Source of the DNA: Nostoc sp. FACHB-152
GTDB taxonomy: Bacteria > Cyanobacteriota > Cyanobacteriia > Cyanobacteriales > Nostocaceae
Assembly: GCF_014697475.1 (NCBI RefSeq)
Contig: NZ_JACJRV010000024.1
Location: 20,724 to 84,723, forward strand
Direction of reading: 5' to 3'
Length of the DNA: 64,000 nt
Part shown: in pieces, positions 35,967-43,551 of the stretch
Layout of the letters: each line of letters starts with the position of its first letter
Numbering within the stretch: position 1 is the stretch's first letter
Program-made: the position numbers and the translations under genes
The notes under the pieces: model-generated
What the model was told of the DNA's origin: nothing
The model's input: the letters and a program-made list of their open reading frames with translations, nothing else
Database searches by the model: none

Positions 35967-36995
35967 ATGAAAATATTAGTAACTGGAACAGAAGGCTATC
36001 TAGGTTCTTTATTACCTCCTCTGTTAATTGAACGTGGACACGAAGTTATTGGTGTTGATACAGGCTTTTATAAAGTTGGTTGGTTGTACAACGGTACAGA
36101 AATTACAGCCAAAACCCTCAACAAAGATATCCGCCACATCACCCCAGAAGATTTAGAAGGCGTGGAAGCAGTTGTTCACATGGCGGAACTTTCCAACGAC
36201 CCTACCGGACAATTATCACCTAATATCACCTACGAAATTAATCATATAGGCTCTGTGCGCCTTGCTAACTTAGCTAAAACAATGGGCGTGCGCCGCTTCG
36301 TATATATGTCTTCGTGTAGCGTTTATGGTGTTGCTACCGAAGGCGATGTGACCGAAGAAACTCCAGTAAATCCTCAAACCGCTTACGCTGAATGTAAAAC
36401 CCTCGTAGAAAGAGATGTCCAACCCCTAGCTGACGACGACTTTTCACCCACATTCATGCGGAACGCCACAGCCTTTGGTGCTTCTCCTAGAATGCGGTTT
36501 GATATCGTATTGAACAACCTCGCTGGGTTAGCTTGGACAAGTAAAGAAATCAAAATGACCAGCGATGGTACACCTTGGCGACCATTAGTCCACGCACTAG
36601 ATATTTGCAAAGCCATTGTTTGTGCATTAGAAGCACCGCGTGATGTCGTACACAATCAAATCTTTAACGTTGGCGATACATCTAATAACTATCGAGTTAA
36701 AGAAATTGCCGAAATCATTGCTGAAACCTTCCCTGGTTGTAAATTAAGCTTTGGCCAGAACGGTGCAGATAACCGCAGTTATCGCGTTTCTTTTGAGAAA
36801 ATTAACAGCATTCTGCCTGGTTTCAAATGTGATTGGAATGCTCAATTAGGAGCGCAACAGCTATATAACTTATTCAGCCAAATTGATATGACTGAAGGCA
36901 CCTTTTTATTCAGAGGATTTACACGCTTAAAACAGCTAGAGTATTTAATCCGTACCGAGCAAATTGACAAAGATTTCTTTTGGATTAAAAAATAG
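35967..36995 (+). CDS. NAD-dependent epimerase/dehydratase (extended SDR)
   Basis: A 342-residue sugar-nucleotide enzyme. VTGTEGYLG (about 5-13) binds NAD, VVHMAELSNDP is the usual strand 4 region, MSSCSVYG gives the catalytic Ser, and TAYAECK the Tyr-x3-Lys pair. The C-terminal part (PWRPLVHALDICKAI) matches nucleotide-sugar epimerases and dehydratases. The substrate may be the CDP-glucose from RfbF or a derivative; this is inference from adjacency. A hairpin terminator follows 16 bases after the stop, so the upstream three-gene block may be one transcript. It is probably the counterpart of alr2827 in Anabaena 7120. Confidence 0.9.
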   Translation: MKILVTGTEGYLGSLLPPLLIERGHEVIGVDTGFYKVGWLYNGTEITAKTLNKDIRHITPEDLEGVEAVVHMAELSNDPTGQLSPNITYEINHIGSVRLANLAKTMGVRRFVYMSSCSVYGVATEGDVTEETPVNPQTAYAECKTLVERDVQPLADDDFSPTFMRNATAFGASPRMRFDIVLNNLAGLAWTSKEIKMTSDGTPWRPLVHALDICKAIVCALEAPRDVVHNQIFNVGDTSNNYRVKEIAEIIAETFPGCKLSFGQNGADNRSYRVSFEKINSILPGFKCDWNAQLGAQQLYNLFSQIDMTEGTFLFRGFTRLKQLEYLIRTEQIDKDFFWIKK

Positions 36996-37011
36996 TTGAC
37001 CTCTAGGATTG

Positions 37012-37041
37012 AGATCCCCGTCTTCTTTAAGACGGGGATCT
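37012..37041 (+). terminator. Hairpin terminator or dispersed palindrome
   Basis: AGATCCCCGTCTT and AAGACGGGGATCT form a perfect 13-bp stem with a CTTT loop. A very similar hairpin lies at 41865-41897, so this belongs to a dispersed family. A T-run is lacking; it may partly attenuate the transcript. Confidence 0.65.
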
Positions 37042-37087
37042 GGAAAAGCACAATAATCCTCATTCAAAAATATATTTTTTACTACAA

Positions 37088-38095
37088 ATGAATAAATTAC
37101 TGACTATTGCTATACCTACTTATAATCGGGCTGATTTACTTGATAAACAGTTATCCTGGCTAGCAAATGCGATCGCAGGCTTTGAATCTGAGTGTGAAAT
37201 TTTAGTTTCAGACAATTGCTCTACTGATCACACTCCGGCTGTGATTCAAAAATGGCAAACAAAACTGAGCCAGATTACTTTTAAAAGTAATAGAAATCCT
37301 GAAAACTTAGGCGTGATGAGAAATATTATATATTGCCTAAGTTCTGCCAATACCGAATATGTGTGGACAATTGGGGATGATGATCCAATTCAAGATAGAG
37401 CAATTCCTTATCTTATTAACAAGCTCAAACAACATGAAGATTTAGGATTATTATTTCTCAACTTTTCTGGACGTAATAAAATTACTGGCGAACCAGTTCA
37501 TCCCCCAACAATTGTTGGTAATCGCTGGTTCGATGCTGATGCAGAAGATGCTTCTGGAGATAGTAAAGCTATATTTGAACACTGTTTTTCCAAAAGTGTT
37601 GGTGCAGTTATTTTCCTGACAGCTAGCATTTATCGCACTAACTTAGTAAAACGTGCCTTAGAAATTTGGCCAGAGGCTGCAAGTAATTGGATTTCTTTAG
37701 CATACTTAGCTGGTTACTGTGCTGCAAATGGCAAAATAATTGTCACCAAAGAAACTTATTTAGAATGTATTGTCGGTGTGAGTTATTGGCAAAAAGAGCC
37801 AAGATCAGCCCTATTAATGCAATATAAACACATTCCCGAAGTAATTTTGAAACTTGGAGAATGTGGCTATTCTAAGCAATTTTGTAGAGGAATGGTGTTA
37901 CGAAATAGCCAAGAAGTGAATTTAAAGGTTTTCTTTGGTGCTTTAAGAAGATGGCCGATATCTGCCATGAAGGTAGCGATTCCTTTTGTAGCTTTGGTGA
38001 GTCTTTCTGCTTTTGATGTGATGGCTTTGAAAGAAGTTAAACTTGCCGATGCTAATGAACCAAAACCTCAAGAAGTTCGAGCCAGTAATAAGTAG
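37088..38095 (+). CDS. Glycosyltransferase family 2
   Basis: A 335-residue GT-A fold enzyme. The N-terminal segment LTIAIPTYNRADLLDKQLSW, SDNCSTDHTP and EYVWTIGDDDPIQD (with the Asp cluster that binds metal and the nucleotide sugar) define the domain (about 1-230). The C-terminal third is less conserved, with a hydrophobic stretch (MKVAIPFVALVSLSAFDVMAL, about 294-314) that may contact the membrane. It would transfer a sugar during repeat-unit assembly; donor and acceptor are unknown. It is followed 44 bases later by the dioxygenase-like pair. Confidence 0.9.
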   Translation: MNKLLTIAIPTYNRADLLDKQLSWLANAIAGFESECEILVSDNCSTDHTPAVIQKWQTKLSQITFKSNRNPENLGVMRNIIYCLSSANTEYVWTIGDDDPIQDRAIPYLINKLKQHEDLGLLFLNFSGRNKITGEPVHPPTIVGNRWFDADAEDASGDSKAIFEHCFSKSVGAVIFLTASIYRTNLVKRALEIWPEAASNWISLAYLAGYCAANGKIIVTKETYLECIVGVSYWQKEPRSALLMQYKHIPEVILKLGECGYSKQFCRGMVLRNSQEVNLKVFFGALRRWPISAMKVAIPFVALVSLSAFDVMALKEVKLADANEPKPQEVRASNK

Positions 38096-38139
38096 GCAAA
38101 AAATAATAAATTAATTATTAAATTAGGTATTGATTATCT

Positions 38140-38991
38140 ATGATTGACCGCATTCAAAGTAGCTTTTCTGCAGTACAACATGAGTTAAATTATCAACGTA
38201 AAATCTGGCAACATAGAAAAAATTTACCTATATTAGAAAAACGCGATCGCCAAATTATTGATACTCTCAATCGTGATGGCATTTATATTACTAACCTGGC
38301 AGATTTAGGTATTGACTGCACAGCAGAATTACTAAATGCTGCATCCAAACTATTACCAAACATGGGCAAAACTAATTATAACGTTGCCCAACAAAATCAT
38401 CCAGAAATCTATATAGTGACGGATATCCCAGCATTTTATGATTGGGGCAGACAACCAAGGTTATTAAATATTCTCGAAAACTACATCGGTCTTCCAGTTG
38501 CTTATCATGGTGTACATTTACGCAAAGACTTTCCTAACGAAAGTCAGTTTGCAACATTACTTTGGCATCGAGATATAGAAGATCGCAAAATTCTCAAAAT
38601 TATAGTGTATTTAACTGATGTAGAAGAGAAGCATGGGCCTTTTGAATACGTACCTTTAGCTTTAACTTCTAAGTATCAATTAAATTATTATCGCATCCAA
38701 GCTCAAATTAATAATTCAGGTGGAATCGACGATAAAACACTCAACCAAATTATTCCGAAATCAGCGTGGAAATCTTGCCCAGGGCGAGCCGGTACAGTGA
38801 TTGTGGCAGATACTAGAAAGCTTTTACATCACGGTACTCTCCGTACAGAAGAACGTTCAACCTTATTTTTTGCCTACACAGCTAATCCGCCTAAGCAACC
38901 ACATCTTTGTACTCACTATTGGGATAATACCTATCCCAGACCAACAGTTGAAGAGATTGCAGAGGTAAAAGTAGGCACATTATCTAACTAA
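38140..38991 (+). CDS. Phytanoyl-CoA-dioxygenase-like protein (copy 1)
   Basis: A 283-residue cytosolic protein of the PhyH/2-oxoglutarate-Fe(II) dioxygenase type. The iron-binding triad is visible: H143 and D145 in LLWHRDIED, and H230 or H231 in LLHHGT, followed by R235/R239, candidates for 2-oxoglutarate binding. The middle segment DVEEKHGPFEYVPLAL is typical. Such enzymes hydroxylate or otherwise oxidise small molecules or sugars. Copy 2 follows after 21 bases with about half its residues identical by eye and the same triad numbering, so the two arose by tandem duplication. In this island they may modify a sugar or lipid-linked intermediate. Confidence 0.87.
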   Translation: MIDRIQSSFSAVQHELNYQRKIWQHRKNLPILEKRDRQIIDTLNRDGIYITNLADLGIDCTAELLNAASKLLPNMGKTNYNVAQQNHPEIYIVTDIPAFYDWGRQPRLLNILENYIGLPVAYHGVHLRKDFPNESQFATLLWHRDIEDRKILKIIVYLTDVEEKHGPFEYVPLALTSKYQLNYYRIQAQINNSGGIDDKTLNQIIPKSAWKSCPGRAGTVIVADTRKLLHHGTLRTEERSTLFFAYTANPPKQPHLCTHYWDNTYPRPTVEEIAEVKVGTLSN

Positions 38992-39012
38992 AAACTATCA
39001 GGAATTTATGCC

Positions 39013-39855
39013 ATGCTAAACACAATTAAAGGCAAAATGGCAACACTTAATTCAGAGTTAGCTTATAGAATAAAACTCTGGCAATATGCTCCTAATTTGC
39101 CTACGCTAGAAAAAAGCGATCGCATAATTGTTGACACTCTCAAACGGGAAGGTGCTTATGTAACGACACTCGCCGACTTAGGCTTACCATCCACTCCAGA
39201 AATGCTACAAACTGCTTATCATCAATTAGATAGAATGGCAGTTGTAAATAACTCTGATGTTGCCCATAAACTCCCAGAAATTTATACAGTTACAGATTTA
39301 CCACAATTTTTTAATTGGGGACGGGAAAATAGACTATTAAAGATAGTAGAAAATTACCTAGGTTTACCTGTCGCTTTTCAAGGTGTACATTTACGTAAAG
39401 ACTTTCCTAATGAACACCAATTCGGCACATTGTTATGGCATAAAGATTCCGAAGACCGCAAAATGGTTAAGGTAATTATTTATCTCAACGATGTCGAAGA
39501 AAAGCATGGGCCATTTGAGTATATTCCTTTATCTTTAACATCATTTCCTAACTTAAATTCCTATCGAATTGACTACCAACTTCGCAAGTCAGGCTATTTA
39601 GGAATCAGCGATGAAGAAGTAGAAAAAATTATTTCTAAATCAGCTTGGAAATCTTGTCCAGGCCCAGCAGGTACAGTTGTGATTGCAGATCCTAGAACGG
39701 CTCTACACCACGGTACTCTCCGCACAGAAGCAAGGTCAGCACTATTTTTTGTCTATACCGCTAACCCACCTAAACGACCAGAACTTTGTACTCAATACTG
39801 GGATGATACTTTTGCTAAACCAGAGATAAATTCTGTTATAGAGGCTAGAGGCTAG
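39013..39855 (+). CDS. Phytanoyl-CoA-dioxygenase-like protein (copy 2)
   Basis: A 280-residue paralogue of the preceding gene product. The iron ligands are conserved as H143 and D145 (LLWHKDSED) and H232 or H233 (LHHGTLRTEARS). Segments RKDFPNE, DVEEKHGPFEYIPLSLTS and SAWKSCPGPAGTV are nearly identical between the copies, while the N-terminal 100 residues diverge more. Both copies keep all apparent catalytic residues, which suggests two successive oxidations or two substrates rather than decay of one. ATG at 39013, 21 bases after the stop of copy 1; rfbC follows 34 bases later. Confidence 0.87.
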   Translation: MLNTIKGKMATLNSELAYRIKLWQYAPNLPTLEKSDRIIVDTLKREGAYVTTLADLGLPSTPEMLQTAYHQLDRMAVVNNSDVAHKLPEIYTVTDLPQFFNWGRENRLLKIVENYLGLPVAFQGVHLRKDFPNEHQFGTLLWHKDSEDRKMVKVIIYLNDVEEKHGPFEYIPLSLTSFPNLNSYRIDYQLRKSGYLGISDEEVEKIISKSAWKSCPGPAGTVVIADPRTALHHGTLRTEARSALFFVYTANPPKRPELCTQYWDDTFAKPEINSVIEARG

Positions 39856-39889
39856 TTTTTTGTCATCAACATTTTTATAGAGGTAATTC

Positions 39890-40459
39890 ATGATTTTCAC
39901 CACTACATCACTTCAAGATGCTTACATTATTGATTTAGAAGAAAGGAAAGATCATCGCGGTTTTTTTGCCAGATATTTCTGCGCTCAAGAATTTGAAGCT
40001 CACGGTTTAAAGCCAGTAGTAGCTCAATGTAACTTATCTTATAACTATAAAAAAGGCACTCTGCGGGGAATGCACTATCAACTCCAACCCGCAGCCGAAA
40101 CAAAATTAGTTCGCTGCACAAAAGGTGCTATTTATGACGTAATTATTGATATGCGTCCTGACTCACCTACCTTTTTACAGCATATTGGTGTTGAACTAAC
40201 CGCAGAGAATCGTCGGGCTTTGTATGTACCAGAAATGTTCGCTCACGGCTATCAAGCACTAACAGATGATGCAGAAGTAATCTATCAAGTTGGTGAGTTT
40301 TATACCCCAGGATATGAGCGAGGTCTGCGTTATAATGACCCATTCTTCAATATTGAATGGCCTTTAGAAGTGACAGAAATTTCTGAAAAAGATTTGACTT
40401 GGCCACTGTTGAGTATGATGCGTGTAGGAGAGCCTGAAACAGTATCGGTAAGCCTATAG
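39890..40459 (+). CDS. rfbC: dTDP-4-dehydrorhamnose 3,5-epimerase-like protein
   Basis: A 189-residue cupin-fold enzyme. GTLRGMHYQ carries the catalytic His, VVAQCNLSYNYKKGTLR and FAHGYQALTDDAEVIYQVGEFYTPGYERG are the RfbC signatures (catalytic Tyr in the last). It would epimerise a 4-keto sugar nucleotide. Partner genes rfbA, rfbB and rfbD are not in this island, so the substrate might be a CDP- or other NDP-4-keto sugar instead of the dTDP sugar. AGAGG lies about 9 bases upstream of ATG 39890. It matches alr2830 by position in Anabaena 7120, from memory. Confidence 0.92.
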   Translation: MIFTTTSLQDAYIIDLEERKDHRGFFARYFCAQEFEAHGLKPVVAQCNLSYNYKKGTLRGMHYQLQPAAETKLVRCTKGAIYDVIIDMRPDSPTFLQHIGVELTAENRRALYVPEMFAHGYQALTDDAEVIYQVGEFYTPGYERGLRYNDPFFNIEWPLEVTEISEKDLTWPLLSMMRVGEPETVSVSL

Positions 40460-40517
40460 TTGTCAACTTCGATAGTCTCAATATTGAAAAATTACTAAGA
40501 GCAATCAGAGGAAATTC

Positions 40518-41831
40518 ATGATTATTATTGATAATGCTTTAAAAGCTCGTGCTGCGGCTGGAAATCCTATCAAAGTTGGTATGATTGGTGCTGGCTTTAT
40601 GGGTAGAGGTATTGCTAACCAAATTATTAATTCTGTTCCGGGAATGCAATTAGTTGCTATCTTCAACCGGAGTATTGATGGTGCTAAACGAGCTTATACA
40701 GAAGCTGGTATTGAAGATATTCAAGTTGTGAACACTGTCAGCGATTTAGAAGATGCGATCGCAAGTGGTAAATACGCCGTCACAGACGATGCTAATGTAA
40801 TCTGTCAATCTGAAAGTATCGAGGCGATTATTGAAGTTACTGGCGCAGTGGAGTTTGGCGCGCATATCGTTATGGAAGCGATCGCCCATCGCAAACATAT
40901 AATCATGATGAATGCGGAACTCGACGGTACAGTAGGCCCCATCCTAAAAGTTTATGCTGACAAAGCTGGCGTGATTCTCAGTGCTTGTGATGGCGACCAA
41001 CCAGGCGTAGAAATGAACCTGTACCGATTTGTTAAAAGCATCGGTCTGACTCCATTGTTGTGCGGTAACATCAAAGGTTTGCAAGACCCTTATCGCAACC
41101 CGACAACCCAAGAAGGATTTGCTAAACGTTGGGGACAAAAAGCCCACATGGTGACTAGCTTTGCTGATGGTAGCAAAATTTCCTTTGAACAGGCGATCGT
41201 TGCTAACGCCACTGGGATGAAAGTCGCCAAGCGCGGAATGCTCGGTTATGACTTCACAGGTCATGTTGATGAAATGACCAATATGTACGACGTTGACCAA
41301 CTCAAAGAACTAGGCGGGATTGTTGATTATGTAGTCGGAGCTAAACCCGGCCCTGGTGTATTTGTCTTCGCTACCCACGACGACCCCAAACAACGCCACT
41401 ACCTCAACCTCTACAAATTAGGTGAAGGCCCTCTCTATAGCTTCTATACTCCTTATCACCTCTGCCATTTTGAAGTTCCTTTATCTGTAGCTCGTGCTGT
41501 TCTATTCCGCGATGCTGTGATGGCTCCCATTGGCGCGCCATTGGTCGATGTAGTTACCACAGCCAAAATTGACTTAAAAGCCGGGGAAACCTTAGATGGT
41601 ATTGGCTACTACATGACCTACGGCCAATGTGAAAACTCCGACATCGTACAAGCACAAAAACTTCTACCGATGGGTTTAGCAGAAGGCTGTCGTCTCAAAC
41701 GAGATATTCCTCGTGATCAAGTGCTAACTTACGATGATGTAGAGTTACCTGAAGGTAGACTTTGCGACCAGTTACGTGCTGAACAAAACGCTTATTTTGC
41801 GCCTGAAAAAGTTCTCGCATCGGTTGGTTAA
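40518..41831 (+). CDS. NAD(P)-dependent oxidoreductase with C-terminal SAF domain
   Basis: A 437-residue enzyme related to homoserine-dehydrogenase/Gfo-Idh-type proteins. The N-terminal Rossmann fold has KVGMIGAGFMGRGIANQI (about 19-36), EVTGAVEFGAHI and MMNAELDGTVGP. The middle part carries CDGDQPGVEMNLYRF. The C-terminal domain (about 345-420; AKIDLKAGETLDGIGYYMTY ... RDIPRDQVLTYDDVEL) is a SAF domain, seen in sialic-acid synthases and altronate dehydratase. It probably oxidises or reduces a sugar or sugar-acid intermediate in this pathway. GAGGAAATTC precedes ATG. It is followed by a hairpin and 370 bases without genes. Confidence 0.88.
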   Translation: MIIIDNALKARAAAGNPIKVGMIGAGFMGRGIANQIINSVPGMQLVAIFNRSIDGAKRAYTEAGIEDIQVVNTVSDLEDAIASGKYAVTDDANVICQSESIEAIIEVTGAVEFGAHIVMEAIAHRKHIIMMNAELDGTVGPILKVYADKAGVILSACDGDQPGVEMNLYRFVKSIGLTPLLCGNIKGLQDPYRNPTTQEGFAKRWGQKAHMVTSFADGSKISFEQAIVANATGMKVAKRGMLGYDFTGHVDEMTNMYDVDQLKELGGIVDYVVGAKPGPGVFVFATHDDPKQRHYLNLYKLGEGPLYSFYTPYHLCHFEVPLSVARAVLFRDAVMAPIGAPLVDVVTTAKIDLKAGETLDGIGYYMTYGQCENSDIVQAQKLLPMGLAEGCRLKRDIPRDQVLTYDDVELPEGRLCDQLRAEQNAYFAPEKVLASVG

Positions 41832-41864
41832 TATTTAGTTGTCTTAAATTACTTGTGAATAACA

Positions 41865-41897
41865 AGATCCCCGACTTCTTAAAGAAGTCGAGGATCT
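41865..41897 (+). terminator. Hairpin terminator
   Basis: AGATCCCCGACTTCTT (41865-41880) pairs with AAGAAGTCGAGGATCT (41882-41897) with one mismatch, ending the sugar-enzyme block. It is a relative of the hairpin at 37012-37041. The following bases to 42199 are A+T-rich, include a short stem TGCTAAA/TTTAGCA at about 42123-42147, and presumably carry the promoter of the next transcript. Confidence 0.65.
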
Positions 41898-42199
41898 AAA
41901 TCTTTCGATATTTTCAACCACATCTTTGGCTCAAGATGTGGTGAATTTTTGTCTGCTTAACGCTACTTCAAGGCAGATTATATTCCTAGGAAATGGATTT
42001 TAATCTAACAATGTATTTTGTAAAACATTAAATATTTCAAATATTTTTATAGCATTAAAAATAAAATAAATATTCCAAAAAGTATCTTGGCTAACTAACA
42101 ATTTGTTTGTGAAATTTTATAGTGCTAAACACTAAAGTTTTAGCAGTGCTTGACTAAAATTTTTAAGCGCAAAATTCAGCAGCACTTGGAATAAAAATT

Positions 42200-43276
42200 A
42201 TGAAAATTGCTCTAGTCCATGATTATTTAACGCAGCGTGGTGGGGCGGAGCGCGTATTTGAATTACTATGTAGACGCTACCCCCAGGCAGATGTTTTTAC
42301 TTCTTTGTACGACCCGCAAAAAACTATTGATATGGGTGAGCGGATAGTCAACACAACTTTTTTACAAAAAATTCCGGGTGCAGCCAAATATTTTAGAATG
42401 ATGGCTCCTCTTTACTTTCCTGCTTTTCGGGCTTTGGAATTGCAAGATTATGACTTAATTATTAGCAGCAGCACTAGCTTTGCTAAAGCTGTTCGTAAGC
42501 GTCCTGATGCTTACCATGTTTGTTTTTGTCATAATGTAACTCGCTTTTTGTGGGATACAGAAACTTATTTACGCGAGTATGGAGATTATAGATATTTTGC
42601 GCCTTTAATTGAACAAATTTTCCAATTAATGCGTAAAGTAGATATGAAATATGCTCAAGAACCTGACTTGTATATTGCTAATTCCAGCGTTGTAGCGAAA
42701 AGAATCCAACAGATTTATGGTAAACAAGCAATTGTAATTAACTATCCAATTGATACCAGTAAATTTATTTATTCGGATACCAAAGAAGATTATTATTTAG
42801 CATCGGCAAGGATGATCAGCTATAAGCGGCTAGATATCATTGTCGAAGCGTTTAATTGGTTAGGATGGCGGTTATTAATCTCTGGTAATGGCCCGGAACA
42901 AGAACGCCTTCAAGCTAAGGCAATGAGCAATATTGAATTCTTAGGACACGTAAGCGATCGCCAACGTAAAGACTTATTTGCTAAAGCCAAGTCGATTATC
43001 GTTGCAGCCTTAGAAGACTATGGATTAGTCCCGGTAGAGGCGAATGCCAGTGGTACGCCAGTTATTGCCTATGGCGCAGGTGGCGTGTTAGATACCCAAA
43101 TACATGGCAAAACTGGAGTCTTTTTTAGCAGGCAAACACCAGACTCTTTGCAAGCTGCACTATTAGAGTCCGGACAAATCACTTGGAATTATGAAAATAT
43201 TCGTAATCATGCAGTAAATAATTTTTCGGAACAAGTATTTTTTAGGAAGGTTGAACAAGTTATTGGCCAAATTTAA
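42200..43276 (+). CDS. Glycosyltransferase family 4
   Basis: A 358-residue GT-B fold enzyme. The N-terminal domain opens with KIALVHDYLTQRGGAERVFE, the acceptor-side glycine motif. The C-terminal domain has ASARMISYKRLDIIVEAFN and the donor-binding EX7E motif EDYGLVPVEANASGTPVIAY. It would transfer a hexose from a nucleotide sugar onto a lipid-linked intermediate on the cytosolic face. The N-terminal part is less hydrophobic than in lipid-anchored members. ATG at 42200. The co-polymerase gene follows after a 275-base gap that holds a repeat element. It matches alr2832 by position in Anabaena 7120, from memory. Confidence 0.92.
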   Translation: MKIALVHDYLTQRGGAERVFELLCRRYPQADVFTSLYDPQKTIDMGERIVNTTFLQKIPGAAKYFRMMAPLYFPAFRALELQDYDLIISSSTSFAKAVRKRPDAYHVCFCHNVTRFLWDTETYLREYGDYRYFAPLIEQIFQLMRKVDMKYAQEPDLYIANSSVVAKRIQQIYGKQAIVINYPIDTSKFIYSDTKEDYYLASARMISYKRLDIIVEAFNWLGWRLLISGNGPEQERLQAKAMSNIEFLGHVSDRQRKDLFAKAKSIIVAALEDYGLVPVEANASGTPVIAYGAGGVLDTQIHGKTGVFFSRQTPDSLQAALLESGQITWNYENIRNHAVNNFSEQVFFRKVEQVIGQI

Positions 43277-43390
43277 CTCCTTACGGAGAGGGTACGGGGA
43301 AACGGGGCAGGAGGCAGAGGTGAGGAAATAACAGTAAAATTTCTCCCTTGCTCCCTGCGCCTGATCTCCACTGCTTCTTCTCCCACTCCC

Positions 43391-43491
43391 AATACAGTTC
43401 GGATAAGCATTTTGAACTCAGAATTGGTTTGGGTTAAAGGTTTTTTCTTCCCCTTTCCCCCTTCGCCTTTCCCCTTTAACCGAACCGTATT
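43391..43491. mobile_element. MITE-like element (AATACAGTTCGG ends)
   Basis: Ends AATACAGTTCGG (43391-43402) and CCGAACCGTATT (43480-43491) are imperfect inverted repeats (11 of 12). The interior GATAAGCATTTTGAACTCAG is shared with 10553-10572. It is non-coding and lies upstream of the Wzc-like gene. Confidence 0.65.
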
Positions 43492-43551
43492 GCTCCCACT
43501 CCCTACTCTCCATTCCCTACTCCCTTCTTAATTAGTTAAAGGATAATAAAC

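Noticed and set aside
40944..41300. 118-codon minus-strand frame inside the SAF dehydrogenase gene
   Set aside because: The plus strand is a full-length conserved enzyme with clear motifs; the minus frame is a shadow.
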